A stretch of DNA of 64,000 nucleotides from DATESN01 sp035270785 (GCA_035270785.1 DATESN010000123.1:1-64000); one strand, 5' to 3'. Shown: positions 7,396-16,767, counted from the stretch's first letter. Notes: generated by a model not told the origin, from the sequence alone. Made by a program: numbers and translations.

Positions 7396-10317
7396 ATGAG
7401 ACTAGAAGATTTACAAGCATATGAAATAATGGAAAAAAGAGAAATAACAGATTTGAATTCTATGAGTTTCCTTATGAAACATAAAAAGACTGGGGCAAGA
7501 ATAGCGTTACTTAGTAATGATGATAATAATAAAGTTTTTTATATAGGGTTTCGTACCCCACCAACAGATAGCACAGGAGTACCACATATTTTAGAGCATT
7601 CTGTTCTTTGTGGATCAAAAGACTTCCCTGTAAAAGATCCATTTATCGAATTGGCAAAAGGATCACTTAATACATTCTTAAATGCAATGACTTATTCCGA
7701 TAAAACAGTTTACCCTATTGCAAGTTGTAATGATAAAGATTTTCAGAATTTGATGCATGTTTATTTGGACGCTGTTTTTTATCCGAACATCTATAAGGAA
7801 GATAAAATTTTCAAACAAGAAGGTTGGCACTTCGAAATGGAAAGTAAGGAGAGTGAACTTACTATAAATGGGGTTGTCTATAATGAAATGAAGGGTGCAT
7901 TTTCTTCTCCTGATGATGTATTCGAACGGGAGATTATGAATTCCTTATATCCCGATACTGCATATGGTGTGGAATCTGGTGGAGATCCAGATGTCATTCC
8001 AGAACTTAGCTATCAGCAATTTTTAGATTTTCACGGAAGATACTATCATCCTTCCAATAGTTATATTTATCTTTATGGAGATATGAACATGGTTGAAAAA
8101 CTTCAGTGGTTAGATGAAAATTATCTAAGTCAGTTTGAAGAGCTTTTAATAGATTCAGCCATTGGTATTCAACCAAGTTTTACGAAAACCAAAGAAATTC
8201 AAAAAGAATACCCTATATCTGAAAATGAATCATTAGAGGATAATACTTATATTTCCTACAACACCGTTGTTGCAAATAGTCTTGATAAAGAACTTTACGT
8301 GGCTTTTCAGATTTTGGATTATGCACTATGTTCCGCACCAGGAGCGCCATTAAAGCAGGCATTAATTAATAAAGGTATTGGCAAAGATGTATATAGTATG
8401 TTTGAAAATGGAATCATCCAACCATATTTTAGTGTGGTTGCTAAAAATGCAAATGCAAATGACAAAGAAATCTTTATAAAAACAATTGAAGAAGTTCTAA
8501 ACGATATTTGCAAAAAAGGAATTGACAAGAAATCATTACAGGCAGGGCTTAATTATTTTGACTTTAAATATCGTGAAGCAGATTTTGGTTCTTATCCAAA
8601 AGGGTTAATGTATGGACTTGAGGCATTGGATAGTTGGCTTTATGATGATACCAAGCCATTTCTTCATATTGAAGCAAATGAAACCTTTTCCATACTAAGA
8701 CAAAAGATTGATACAAGTTATTATGAAGAGCTCATTCAAAAATATTTACTAGATAATACTCATAAAACAATTGTTATGGTTACTCCTGTAAAAGGGCTAT
8801 CCACTAAAAAGGATAAGGAGTTGCATAAAAGATTGCAGTCTTATAAAGCAACACTTTCTGCAGAAGAAATAGAAACTATTGTGAGAGAAACCAGGGAACT
8901 GGAAGAATATCAAGATGAAGAAAGTAGCAAAGAGGATTTAGAGAAAATTCCGTTATTAAAAAGGTCAGATATGACAAAGGAAGCAGAAGAACTGATCAAT
9001 GAAGAACGAAAAGAAGAGGATACAGTGGTTTTATTTCACGATGTCTTTACAAATGGGATTGGATATATTAAACTTTTGTTTACTATAAATACAGTACCTG
9101 CTGAATTATTTCAGTATGTAGGAATTCTAAAGTCCGTTCTTGGATATATTGATACCCAGCATTATTCCTATGGGGACTTATTTAATGAGATTAATATTCA
9201 AACAGGTGGAATCTCAACGGGAATCAATACTTACACGAATGCGCTGGAATTAAAAGAATACAAAGCAACCTTTGAAATAAAAAGTAAAGTACTTTATGAG
9301 AACATGGATCAAGCAATGAACTTAATGGAGGAAATGATTCTTCATTCAAAACTAGAGGATACAAAAAGATTAGCAGAAATTATAGCGGAATTAAAATCAA
9401 GAGTACAAGCAAGTATGACTTCAGCAGGACATTCTCTGGCAGCTGTTCGAGCAATGTCTTATTTTTCAGAAGTAGCAATGATATCGGAAGTTATTAATGG
9501 TATTCCATTTTACCGCCTGCTAGAAGAGTTAGACAGTAACTTTGATAGTAAGAAAGAGGAATTAGTTAAAAAGTTAAAAGAGTTAGCTACTTTTATCTTT
9601 CGTCCAGAGAATCTTATGGTCGATATAACGGCAACGCAGGAAGGATATGATGTTTTAAAACCTTCTATTAAAAAGCTAAAAGAAAACTTAATTACTACTC
9701 CAGTGGAAAAAAAGATATTAAAACTTCACCCATCTATTTTAAATGAGGGATTTAAGACTTCGGCAAAAATACAATATGTATGTAGGGCAGGTAACTTCGT
9801 AGACAAAGGCTTGAAGTATACTGGAGCATTAAAGGTTTTAAAGGTTATCATGGGATATGAATATTTATGGAGCAATGTTCGTGTTAAAGGTGGAGCTTAT
9901 GGCTGTATGAGCAACTTTGGTAAAACAGGGGATAGTTATTTTGTATCATATCGTGATCCTAACTTAGTAAAAACGGTTGAAATCTTTGAAGGAGCAGTAT
10001 CATTTTTAAAAAATTTCAAAGGGGATGAGCGTACCATGACAAAGTATATTATTGGTGCTATTAGCGATATGGATACTCCATTAACACCAGTTACAAAAGG
10101 AGCAAGATCATTAGGTGCTTATATGAGTAATCTTCTTTTTTCAGATATACAAAAGGAAAGAGATGAAATACTATCGGTGACACCTGAGATGATAAATGGA
10201 TTGGCTTCCTATATAGAGGCATTTCTAAGTGATCAATGTATCTGTGTTGTAGGAAATGAAGAAGCAATTGAAGAACATAAAAATCTATTTATGAGCACTG
10301 ACAATCTCTTTCATTAA
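7396..10317 (+). CDS. M16C (PreP/insulinase-family) zinc metallopeptidase
   Basis: This 973-residue cytoplasmic protein has the full two-half M16C architecture. The inverted zinc motif HxxEH is HILEH at residues 64-68, within GVPHILEHSVLCGS, and the third zinc ligand is the glutamate at about 164 in VVYNEMKGAFSSP. These match presequence-peptidase-type enzymes, which enclose and cut peptides of a few dozen residues. The C-terminal half carries the usual R/Y substrate region (RVKGGAYGC near residue 830). There is no signal peptide, so it probably clears peptides inside the cell. AGAAAGGA lies before the start. It is followed closely by the DUF4349 lipoprotein gene. Confidence 0.93.
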   Translation: MRLEDLQAYEIMEKREITDLNSMSFLMKHKKTGARIALLSNDDNNKVFYIGFRTPPTDSTGVPHILEHSVLCGSKDFPVKDPFIELAKGSLNTFLNAMTYSDKTVYPIASCNDKDFQNLMHVYLDAVFYPNIYKEDKIFKQEGWHFEMESKESELTINGVVYNEMKGAFSSPDDVFEREIMNSLYPDTAYGVESGGDPDVIPELSYQQFLDFHGRYYHPSNSYIYLYGDMNMVEKLQWLDENYLSQFEELLIDSAIGIQPSFTKTKEIQKEYPISENESLEDNTYISYNTVVANSLDKELYVAFQILDYALCSAPGAPLKQALINKGIGKDVYSMFENGIIQPYFSVVAKNANANDKEIFIKTIEEVLNDICKKGIDKKSLQAGLNYFDFKYREADFGSYPKGLMYGLEALDSWLYDDTKPFLHIEANETFSILRQKIDTSYYEELIQKYLLDNTHKTIVMVTPVKGLSTKKDKELHKRLQSYKATLSAEEIETIVRETRELEEYQDEESSKEDLEKIPLLKRSDMTKEAEELINEERKEEDTVVLFHDVFTNGIGYIKLLFTINTVPAELFQYVGILKSVLGYIDTQHYSYGDLFNEINIQTGGISTGINTYTNALELKEYKATFEIKSKVLYENMDQAMNLMEEMILHSKLEDTKRLAEIIAELKSRVQASMTSAGHSLAAVRAMSYFSEVAMISEVINGIPFYRLLEELDSNFDSKKEELVKKLKELATFIFRPENLMVDITATQEGYDVLKPSIKKLKENLITTPVEKKILKLHPSILNEGFKTSAKIQYVCRAGNFVDKGLKYTGALKVLKVIMGYEYLWSNVRVKGGAYGCMSNFGKTGDSYFVSYRDPNLVKTVEIFEGAVSFLKNFKGDERTMTKYIIGAISDMDTPLTPVTKGARSLGAYMSNLLFSDIQKERDEILSVTPEMINGLASYIEAFLSDQCICVVGNEEAIEEHKNLFMSTDNLFH

Positions 10318-10319
10318 AT

Positions 10320-10386
10320 GGAAGACAGGGGAAAAGGAAGACAGGGGAAAAGGGAAACAGGGAAAAAGGGAAAAAGAAGGGGGAAG
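10320..10386 (+). repeat. Purine-rich direct repeats between the peptidase and lipoprotein genes
   Basis: A 16-base unit, GGAAGACAGGGGAAAA, occurs twice in tandem (10320-10335 and 10336-10351). It is followed by shorter GGGAAA-type variants up to the ribosome binding site of the next gene. It is the only stretch of this composition in the window. Confidence 0.8.
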
Positions 10387-10390
10387 AATT

Positions 10391-11401
10391 ATGAATAAAA
10401 AGAGTTGGATAAGTAAAAGATTTGTGTTATTACTGGTAGGGGTTATGTTCGTTATGAGTGTCACAATTGGTTGTGGAAGTAAAAAGAATGATATGATGAA
10501 AGATGGTAGTTATAGCAGTTCCGAAAGTATGGTAAGCGAACAGGAAGATTCTTTCTCAAACGAATATTCATCCATGGAGGAAGTTCCATTATCAGACACT
10601 AGTAAAATAACAAGTAGTGCAATAGGAGCAGGGCGTAAACTTATTAAAAATGTTAACATGTCTGTGGAGATAGAAAATTTTGATGAACTTTTAGTTGGAA
10701 TTCAATCAAAAGTAGAAGAGTTAGGTGGCTATATTGAAAACTTAAATGCAGGAAGCAACCGTAATTATTATGGTGGCGAAAATCTTAAATACGCTAATAT
10801 TACTGCTAGGATTCCTGGGGAAAGATTAGTGGAATTTGTTCATATGGTTGATGTTTCTTCTAATGTCATGAGTAGGAGTGAATATTTAGATGACGTTACA
10901 CTAAAATACGTGGATTTGGAAAGTCATAAAAAAATGTTATTAGTTGAGCAAGACGCTCTTTTAACATTGTTAGAAAAAGCAGAAACTGTGGAAGATATTA
11001 TTACAATAGAAAATAGACTTTCAGAAGTCCGTTATCAAGTTGAAAGTATGGAAGTGCAACTTAGAACTTTTGATAACCAAGTGAATTATAGTACAGTGTC
11101 TCTTAACATCAATGAGGTTTTGCATTTAACTCCAGTGGTGGAGAAAGGTTCTATTGAAAAAATCAAAACGGGATTTTCGGAAAATATCTATCAAATTGGT
11201 AGATCAACAAAATCTTTTATAGTTGATACAATAATAGCATTGCCATATTTGGTTCTATGGCTAATATTTATTGTAATAGCGGTCAAAATAATAAAAGTAT
11301 TTTTCAAAAAACATCGCGGAAATTATAAAGAAGAAAAAGAAATCAATGCAGCTAAAAAAAATGAAAACAAAAACAAAAATGAAAATGATAATAAAAGCTA
11401 A
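10391..11401 (+). CDS. DUF4349 family membrane-anchored lipoprotein
   Basis: This 336-residue secreted protein has a lipoprotein signal ending in TIGC, with the lipid-bearing cysteine at residue 28. A Ser/Glu-rich linker follows, and then the DUF4349 core: RKLIKNVNMSVEIENFDELL, a glycine/tyrosine loop, ARIPGERLVEFV and the long helical pair around SHKKMLLVEQDALLTLLEKAETVEDIITIENRLSEV, predicted coiled coil. A membrane helix near residues 280-305 and a very Lys/Asn-rich cytoplasmic tail end it. The role of DUF4349 is not established; its shape suggests an envelope scaffold or sensor. GGGGGAAGAATT before the start acts as ribosome binding site. Confidence 0.85.
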   Translation: MNKKSWISKRFVLLLVGVMFVMSVTIGCGSKKNDMMKDGSYSSSESMVSEQEDSFSNEYSSMEEVPLSDTSKITSSAIGAGRKLIKNVNMSVEIENFDELLVGIQSKVEELGGYIENLNAGSNRNYYGGENLKYANITARIPGERLVEFVHMVDVSSNVMSRSEYLDDVTLKYVDLESHKKMLLVEQDALLTLLEKAETVEDIITIENRLSEVRYQVESMEVQLRTFDNQVNYSTVSLNINEVLHLTPVVEKGSIEKIKTGFSENIYQIGRSTKSFIVDTIIALPYLVLWLIFIVIAVKIIKVFFKKHRGNYKEEKEINAAKKNENKNKNENDNKS

Positions 11402-11481
11402 TGATAACGCTAAAAAGATATTAAATATAATTTATAAATTATTATCGTTTCAGTTAGTTGAGAAGAGAACAGGAGATACCA

Positions 11482-12378
11482 ATGTCAGATAACTTCAAGT
11501 CAGGCTTTGCGACTTTAATTGGAAGACCTAATGTAGGAAAATCAACATTAATGAACCGGCTTATCGGTCAAAAAATAGCAATTACTTCTGATAAACCGCA
11601 AACAACCAGGAATAAGATTCAAACAGTTTATACTTCAGAAGAAGGTCAAATTGTATTTTTAGATACGCCAGGAATTCATAGATCCAAAAACAAACTCGGA
11701 ACATATATGGTAAACATTGCAGAGAGAACATTAAGTGAAGTTGATGTTATATTGTGGTTAGTAGAACCTTCTAATTTTATTGGTGCAGGAGAAAAACATA
11801 TTATAGAACAACTAAAAAAGGCAAGCACACCCATTATTTTAGTTATTAATAAAATAGATACTGTGAAAAGGGAAAATGTTTATGCTTATATTGATACGTA
11901 TCGTAAAGAAATGGAATTTTCTGAAATAGTTCCAGTTTCAGCCGCAAAGGGCGAAAATACGAAAGAGTTAATAGATTGTATTTTCAAGTATTTACCTTAT
12001 GGACCCGCTTTTTATGATGAAGATACCGTTACAGACCAACCAGTTCGTCAGATAGTATCGGAATTAATTCGAGAAAAAGCATTGCGTTGTTTGGACGAAG
12101 AAATTCCTCATGGAGTGGCAGTATGCATAGAGAGTATGAAATTTGGTAAAAAGATTGTTGAAATTGAAGCGACTATTATCTGTGAAAGAGATTCTCATAA
12201 AGGAATCATTATCGGAAAAGGTGGGGCAATGCTGAAAAAGATTGGTTCCAATGCAAGATCTGAAATTCAGCATATGTTAGAAAAACAAGTTAATCTACAA
12301 CTTTGGGTTAAGGTAAAAAAAGATTGGCGAGATAGTGATTTTCTTTTAAAAAACTTTGGCTACAATTCAAAGGAATGA
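11482..12378 (+). CDS. era: GTPase Era
   Basis: This 298-residue GTPase takes part in 16S rRNA maturation and 30S assembly. Visible motifs are G1 GRPNVGKST, switch II DTPG, G4 NKID and G5 SAAKG. The C-terminal KH domain contains the GxxG loop in GIIIGKGGAMLKKIG and binds the 3' end of 16S rRNA. Start 11482 is chosen over an in-frame TTG at 11458 because AGGAGA lies just before it and the family begins with a short leader ahead of GxxxLIGRPNVGKS. The order era, small gene, recO, glycyl-tRNA synthetase is conserved in Firmicutes. Confidence 0.97.
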   Translation: MSDNFKSGFATLIGRPNVGKSTLMNRLIGQKIAITSDKPQTTRNKIQTVYTSEEGQIVFLDTPGIHRSKNKLGTYMVNIAERTLSEVDVILWLVEPSNFIGAGEKHIIEQLKKASTPIILVINKIDTVKRENVYAYIDTYRKEMEFSEIVPVSAAKGENTKELIDCIFKYLPYGPAFYDEDTVTDQPVRQIVSELIREKALRCLDEEIPHGVAVCIESMKFGKKIVEIEATIICERDSHKGIIIGKGGAMLKKIGSNARSEIQHMLEKQVNLQLWVKVKKDWRDSDFLLKNFGYNSKE

Positions 12379-12441
12379 GTATAAAAATAAAAAAATCGTA
12401 GACTCTAATAGCATACAATTGCATTAGGGGGCAAGCTAACG

Positions 12442-12627
12442 ATGAATAATACAAATTACTGGGAACAATTTTTAAATACGGGAAAGGTTGATGATTATTT
12501 GTCTTTTAAAACAATAAAAGAGGAATACACCCCGTCAGGAGTAAGCAAAACAGGAGAAAATCCTTATGCAGGATTATGTGACAGTAACAGGAATGATTAT
12601 AAAGACAATACCAGTTGGAGAGTTTGA
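12442..12627 (+). CDS. YqzL-like small protein
   Basis: This 61-residue protein begins MNNTNYWEQFLNTGKVDDYL, a signature of small proteins found between era and recO in many Firmicutes. It has AGGGGG upstream of its ATG. Its last 20 codons lie inside the start of recO in another frame, so the two overlap by 62 bases and may be translationally linked. The conserved part ends before the overlap, so the C-terminal tail is probably not functional in itself. No biochemical role is known to me. Confidence 0.7.
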   Translation: MNNTNYWEQFLNTGKVDDYLSFKTIKEEYTPSGVSKTGENPYAGLCDSNRNDYKDNTSWRV

Positions 12628-13216
12628 CAGACATATATGTTTATTGACTAAAGAAAGAGGAAAGATTACTGCCTATGCGAAAGGTGCTCGTAAGCAAAAC
12701 AGCAGATTAGTGGCAGCAACCAATCCTTTTTCTTTTGGTGAATTTAAACTATATGTTGGAAGATCTTCCTACAATGTGATGGAAGCTAATATTAGTAATT
12801 ATTTTGAAGGATTACGGGAAGATTTTATGGGTGCCTATTACGGCATGTATTTTCTGGAAGTGATGGATTATTACACGAGAGAAAATAATGATGAGACATT
12901 CATGTTAAAACTTTTGTATCAATCAATGAGAGCAATCAGCATTAAAAGTATACCAAATCAACTGGTGCGTTACATATTTGAAATGAAAGCTATGATATTA
13001 AATGGAGAGTTTCCGGGAGTACCAGAGGAACTATATCTGCTTGAGTCAACGAGATACACTATCAATTTTATTATGTGCTCTCCTGTAGAAAAGTTATATA
13101 CATTTAATGTGACTGAAGAAGTATTAAATCAACTAAAACACGTTGGAGATAACTATAGAAAAAAGTATATTGATAAAAAATTTCTTAGTTTAGAAATAAT
13201 TGAAAGTCTTTGTTGA
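12566..13216 (+). CDS. recO: DNA repair protein RecO, lacking the zinc finger
   Basis: RecO works with RecR to load RecA on SSB-coated single strands. The N-terminal OB fold is clear: TGMIIKTIPVGEFDRHICLLTKERGKI, then AKGARKQNSRLVAA. The helical domain follows. At 216 residues it is shorter than the usual 240-260. The deficit is local: after NGEFPGV (residue about 152) the sequence jumps straight to the helix that normally follows the CxxC...CxxC zinc finger. Only three isolated cysteines remain in the protein, so the finger is gone. AGGAGA nine bases upstream supports the start, which overlaps the previous small gene. Confidence 0.9.
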   Translation: MQDYVTVTGMIIKTIPVGEFDRHICLLTKERGKITAYAKGARKQNSRLVAATNPFSFGEFKLYVGRSSYNVMEANISNYFEGLREDFMGAYYGMYFLEVMDYYTRENNDETFMLKLLYQSMRAISIKSIPNQLVRYIFEMKAMILNGEFPGVPEELYLLESTRYTINFIMCSPVEKLYTFNVTEEVLNQLKHVGDNYRKKYIDKKFLSLEIIESLC

Positions 13217-13300
13217 AAAACCAACGTAAGTTAGATATAATGTTATTCGGGCATGAGAAGATTGATTTGCCACGCTATAGTAAAGACTAGGAGCAACAAT

Positions 13301-13888
13301 ATGCATAAATATTTAATTAGTATTATCACAGTTTTACTAATGGTAAGTTTATTTGGATGCAGTAAGGAGTCAGTAAAAGAATATGAGGCAAATACCATTG
13401 TAGTCCATGAAAATGGAAAGATTGTAGAATATATTGTGGAAGGCTTTTCTTTAAACCAATATTCACTTGAAGAACTAAAAAGTAAAATTGAGACAGATAT
13501 CCGCAACTACAACAATGATAATTCAGAAGACAGTGTTACCCTTCATGATTTAACAATTGTAGATGAGACCGTAAAAGTTACATTAGAATATGCTTCCTAT
13601 TTAGATTTTGAAAAGTTTAATCAAATAACCTTTTTTGTTGGAACAATAGAAGCGGCTATAAAGGGAAAATATGATTTGGATGTTTCGTTACAATCAACAA
13701 ATGATTCCAAGGATAGAATTATGAAAAGCGAAATCATGAATATGTCTAATAAAAATATTATCATCTTTAATAAGCCTGTTCATGTGGTTGTCCCAAGAAA
13801 AATTCTATATTGTAGTGAAGACGCCGTTCTTATGAGTCACAAGCAGATCGAAACGCAAGCAGGGAAGACACAGTATATTATATATTAA
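13301..13888 (+). CDS. Hypothetical lipoprotein
   Basis: This 195-residue exported protein has a lipoprotein signal, MHKYLISIITVLLMVSLFGC, with the modified cysteine at residue 20. The mature part begins with a segment on the pattern NTIVVHENGKIVEYIVEGF and then mixed helix and strand, with no cysteines until CS near the end. I do not recognise a domain beyond this layout. AGGAGC precedes the chosen ATG; an upstream in-frame ATG at 13253 would add 16 non-signal residues and lacks a good binding site. It sits between recO and glyQS and is probably co-transcribed with recO. Confidence 0.7.
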   Translation: MHKYLISIITVLLMVSLFGCSKESVKEYEANTIVVHENGKIVEYIVEGFSLNQYSLEELKSKIETDIRNYNNDNSEDSVTLHDLTIVDETVKVTLEYASYLDFEKFNQITFFVGTIEAAIKGKYDLDVSLQSTNDSKDRIMKSEIMNMSNKNIIIFNKPVHVVVPRKILYCSEDAVLMSHKQIETQAGKTQYIIY

Positions 13889-13979
13889 TTTTTTTATATA
13901 AAAAGATAAATGAAGTATTGGAATAGAAAATAAATAAAAATAATAATATAAATGATAAGAAAATGTGAGGATAAAAAGT

Positions 13980-15368
13980 ATGGAAAAGACAATGGAAAAG
14001 ATTGTTGCATTATCAAAAAATAGAGGGTTTGTGTATCCGGGATCTGATATTTATGGAGGACTTGCCAATACTTGGGATTACGGTAATCTTGGAGTAGAAC
14101 TAAAGAATAATGTAAAGAAAGCATGGTGGCAAAAGTTCATAATGGAAAGCCAACATAATGTTGGAGTAGACTGTGCCATCCTAATGAATCCCCAGACCTG
14201 GGTTGCATCAGGACATCTTGGTGGTTTTTCCGATCCTTTAATGGATTGTAAAGGATGTAATGAACGTTTTAGAGCAGATAAAATCATAGAAGATTTTGCG
14301 ATAGAAAAAGGGATTGTATTAGAAGGTGGTCTTGACGGATGGGACCAAGCAAAAATGAAGGATTTTATTAATAATCAAAACGTTCCATGTCCTTCTTGTG
14401 GAAAACATGATTTTACGGATATACGTCAGTTTAATTTGATGTTTAAAACTTTCCAAGGAGTGACGGAAGACGCTAAGAACACGGTATATTTAAGACCAGA
14501 AACGGCCCAAGGCATCTTTGTTAATTTTAAGAATGTTCAAAGAACATCTAGAAAGAAAATCCCATTTGGTATAGGCCAAATTGGTAAATCATTTCGCAAT
14601 GAAATTACACCAGGTAATTTTACATTCCGTACAAGGGAATTTGAGCAAATGGAATTGGAGTTTTTCTGTGAACCAGATACGGATCTCGAATGGTTTTCTT
14701 ATTGGAAACAATTCTGTATTGATTGGTTATTGATATTAGGAATAAAGGAAGAAGATATGCGCGTAAGGGATCATGACGCAGAAGAATTATCTTTTTATTC
14801 AAAAGCCACTTCAGATATTGAATTTATGTTCCCATTTGGTTGGGGTGAACTTTGGGGAATTGCAGATAGAACGGATTACGATTTATCACAGCATCAAACT
14901 ACATCAGGACAAGATTTAACCTATTTTGATGATCAGAAAAATGTTCGATACATTCCTTATGTGGTGGAACCATCCCTTGGAGCGGATCGGGTTGTACTTG
15001 CTTTTCTTTGTGCTGCATATGATGAAGAAGAAATTGGAGAAGGAGATGTTCGTACGGTTCTTCATTTTCATCCAGCATTAGCACCAGTTAAAATTGGTAT
15101 TTTTCCATTATCTAAGAAATTAAACGAAGGTGCTGAAAAGATATATACGGAATTATCAAAAAAATATAACTGTGAATTTGACGATAGAGGAAATATTGGT
15201 AAAAGATATCGTCGTCAAGATGAAATCGGAACACCATTCTGCATTACTTATGATTTTGACTCAGAAGAAGATCATGCAGTTACGATTCGTTTTCGTGATT
15301 CCATGGAACAGGTAAGGGTTCCAATTGCAGAATTAGATGCGTACTTTATTGATAAGTTTACATTTTAA
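13980..15368 (+). CDS. glyQS: Glycyl-tRNA synthetase (homodimeric class II type)
   Basis: This 462-residue enzyme charges tRNA-Gly with glycine. It begins with MEKIVALSKNRGFVYPGSDIYGG, the opening of the single-chain alpha2 GlyRS. CKGC (about residue 85) and CPSC (about 137) look like the zinc-binding insertion. Class II motif 2 is in SFRNEITPGNFTFRTREFEQME and motif 3 in GADRVVLAFL, and the anticodon-binding domain closes the protein. GTGAGG nine bases upstream supports this ATG; a second ATG twelve bases downstream is possible. The 91-base gap upstream is too short for a T-box. Confidence 0.96.
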   Translation: MEKTMEKIVALSKNRGFVYPGSDIYGGLANTWDYGNLGVELKNNVKKAWWQKFIMESQHNVGVDCAILMNPQTWVASGHLGGFSDPLMDCKGCNERFRADKIIEDFAIEKGIVLEGGLDGWDQAKMKDFINNQNVPCPSCGKHDFTDIRQFNLMFKTFQGVTEDAKNTVYLRPETAQGIFVNFKNVQRTSRKKIPFGIGQIGKSFRNEITPGNFTFRTREFEQMELEFFCEPDTDLEWFSYWKQFCIDWLLILGIKEEDMRVRDHDAEELSFYSKATSDIEFMFPFGWGELWGIADRTDYDLSQHQTTSGQDLTYFDDQKNVRYIPYVVEPSLGADRVVLAFLCAAYDEEEIGEGDVRTVLHFHPALAPVKIGIFPLSKKLNEGAEKIYTELSKKYNCEFDDRGNIGKRYRRQDEIGTPFCITYDFDSEEDHAVTIRFRDSMEQVRVPIAELDAYFIDKFTF

Positions 15369-15418
15369 TACTTAAGGATAGTTTACAAGAAAACTGAAAA
15401 TGATAGGGGGATAAATAG

Positions 15419-16195
15419 ATGAATATTACATTTGGAATATTAATTCCGTTCATAGGCACTACTTTAGGAGCAGCATGTGTTTTCTTTTTAAAAGATCGTA
15501 TTAAACCATTGGTTCAAAAAGGATTACTTGGATTTGCTTCAGGTGTTATGGTGGCAGCCTCTGTATGGTCTCTTTTAATACCAGCTATTGACATGTCAGA
15601 AAATTGGGGTAAGTTTTCCTTTGTACCAGCTGTAGTGGGATTTATATTTGGAACTGGATTTTTATTGCTGATGGACAAAATAATACCTCATCTGCATCTT
15701 GATAGTGATGAACCAGAAGGAATGAAAAGCACATTAAATAAAAACACGATGCTTGTTCTTGCAGTAACATTACATAATATTCCAGAGGGTATGGCAGTGG
15801 GTGTTGTATTTGCAGGACTATTAAGTGGAAATAGTGGAATTACTTTAGCGGGGGCCTTTACCCTAGCTTTGGGTATTGCAATTCAAAATTTCCCAGAAGG
15901 GGCTATTATTTCCCTTCCATTAAAAAGTGAAGGAGCTAGTAGAAAAAAAGCCTTTTTATATGGTGTTGGTTCTGGAATTGTTGAACCAATAGCTGCAGTT
16001 ATTACATTATTACTTACAAGCCTTGTAGTTCCAATTTTGCCTTATTTACTTTCCTTTGCAGCTGGAGCTATGATCTATGTCGTAGTTGAAGAATTGATTC
16101 CAGAAGCTTCCGAAGGCGAACATTCTAATATATGTACAATTGGATTTGCAGTAGGATTTTTAATTATGATGTCGCTCGATGTTGCATTAGGATAA
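15419..16195 (+). CDS. ZIP family divalent metal transporter
   Basis: This 258-residue membrane protein has eight predicted helices. The metal-site signatures are HNIPEGMAVGV in helix 4 and QNFPEGAIISLP in helix 5, as in ZupT/GufA-type ZIP proteins that move zinc, iron or manganese into the cell. A His/Asp-rich loop (HLHLDSDEPEG) lies between helices 3 and 4. AGGGGG precedes the start. It follows glyQS by 50 bases with no clear terminator. The preferred metal cannot be told from the sequence. Confidence 0.92.
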   Translation: MNITFGILIPFIGTTLGAACVFFLKDRIKPLVQKGLLGFASGVMVAASVWSLLIPAIDMSENWGKFSFVPAVVGFIFGTGFLLLMDKIIPHLHLDSDEPEGMKSTLNKNTMLVLAVTLHNIPEGMAVGVVFAGLLSGNSGITLAGAFTLALGIAIQNFPEGAIISLPLKSEGASRKKAFLYGVGSGIVEPIAAVITLLLTSLVVPILPYLLSFAAGAMIYVVVEELIPEASEGEHSNICTIGFAVGFLIMMSLDVALG

Positions 16196-16221
16196 ATTAT
16201 AAAAAGTTTATTGTTTTTTTA

Positions 16222-16250
16222 TTGACTTTATTTATATATTTAAACATAAT
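16222..16250 (+). promoter_or_regulatory. Promoter of the MarR-ABC operon
   Basis: TTGACT (16222-16227), a 17-base spacer and CATAAT (16245-16250) lie about 30 bases before the GTG start of the regulator. Confidence 0.65.
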
Positions 16251-16264
16251 GTTAGCATGCTTAC
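16251..16264 (+). promoter_or_regulatory. Candidate MarR operator
   Basis: GTTAGCATGCTTAC is a near-perfect palindrome with core AGCATGCT. It starts right after the -10 box and covers the expected transcription start, a position where a bound dimer would block its own operon. Confidence 0.45.
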
Positions 16265-16280
16265 AATAAGGAGTGAAAAA

Positions 16281-16706
16281 GTGGAAAAATCAATAGGTTT
16301 TGAAATGAGGAATATACATAATCTAGTAAAACGTAAGTTTTCTAATGTTCCCGGTGTCAATTTGCAAAATTCTACTTGCATTCATGGTTGGATTGTTGAA
16401 TATTTAATAAAAAACAAAGATAAGGATATATTCCAACGTGATTTTGAAGAAAAGTTTGCGATGCGTAGATCAACGGCGTCAAGAATGCTTCGTTTGATGG
16501 AAGATAATAATATGATTATAAGACAGTCCGTTGGGCAGGATGCTAGACTAAAGAAAATTGTTTTGACCGATAAAGCCCAACAGATGCATGAAGTAATGAT
16601 GTCACATTTCTTAAATTTAGAAGAAAAGATGAGAGATGGAATATCCGAAGAAGATTTAAAAACATTTTTCGCAGTGATTGATCAAGTAAAAAAGAATCTT
16701 AAGTAA
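16281..16706 (+). CDS. MarR family transcriptional regulator
   Basis: This 141-residue winged-helix regulator has its DNA-reading helix in QRDFEEKFAMRRSTASRMLRLMEDNNMIIRQ and the wing in SVGQDARLKKIVLTDKA. The arrangement is typical of MarR repressors that sit in front of multidrug ABC exporters and respond to small molecules. A GTG start at 16281 is chosen because AAGGAG lies seven bases upstream; the in-frame ATG at 16257 overlaps the presumed operator and transcription start. The two ABC genes follow 61 bases downstream and are its likely targets along with itself. Confidence 0.9.
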   Translation: MEKSIGFEMRNIHNLVKRKFSNVPGVNLQNSTCIHGWIVEYLIKNKDKDIFQRDFEEKFAMRRSTASRMLRLMEDNNMIIRQSVGQDARLKKIVLTDKAQQMHEVMMSHFLNLEEKMRDGISEEDLKTFFAVIDQVKKNLK

Positions 16707-16767
16707 AAAGATATTAGTATAGTTTATGGTTATACAATAAATGTATGAAATTAAAGGAGACAGCAAT

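Noticed and set aside
13889..13979. Glycine T-box before glyQS
   Set aside because: The 91-base gap is too short and has no T-box sequence or terminator.
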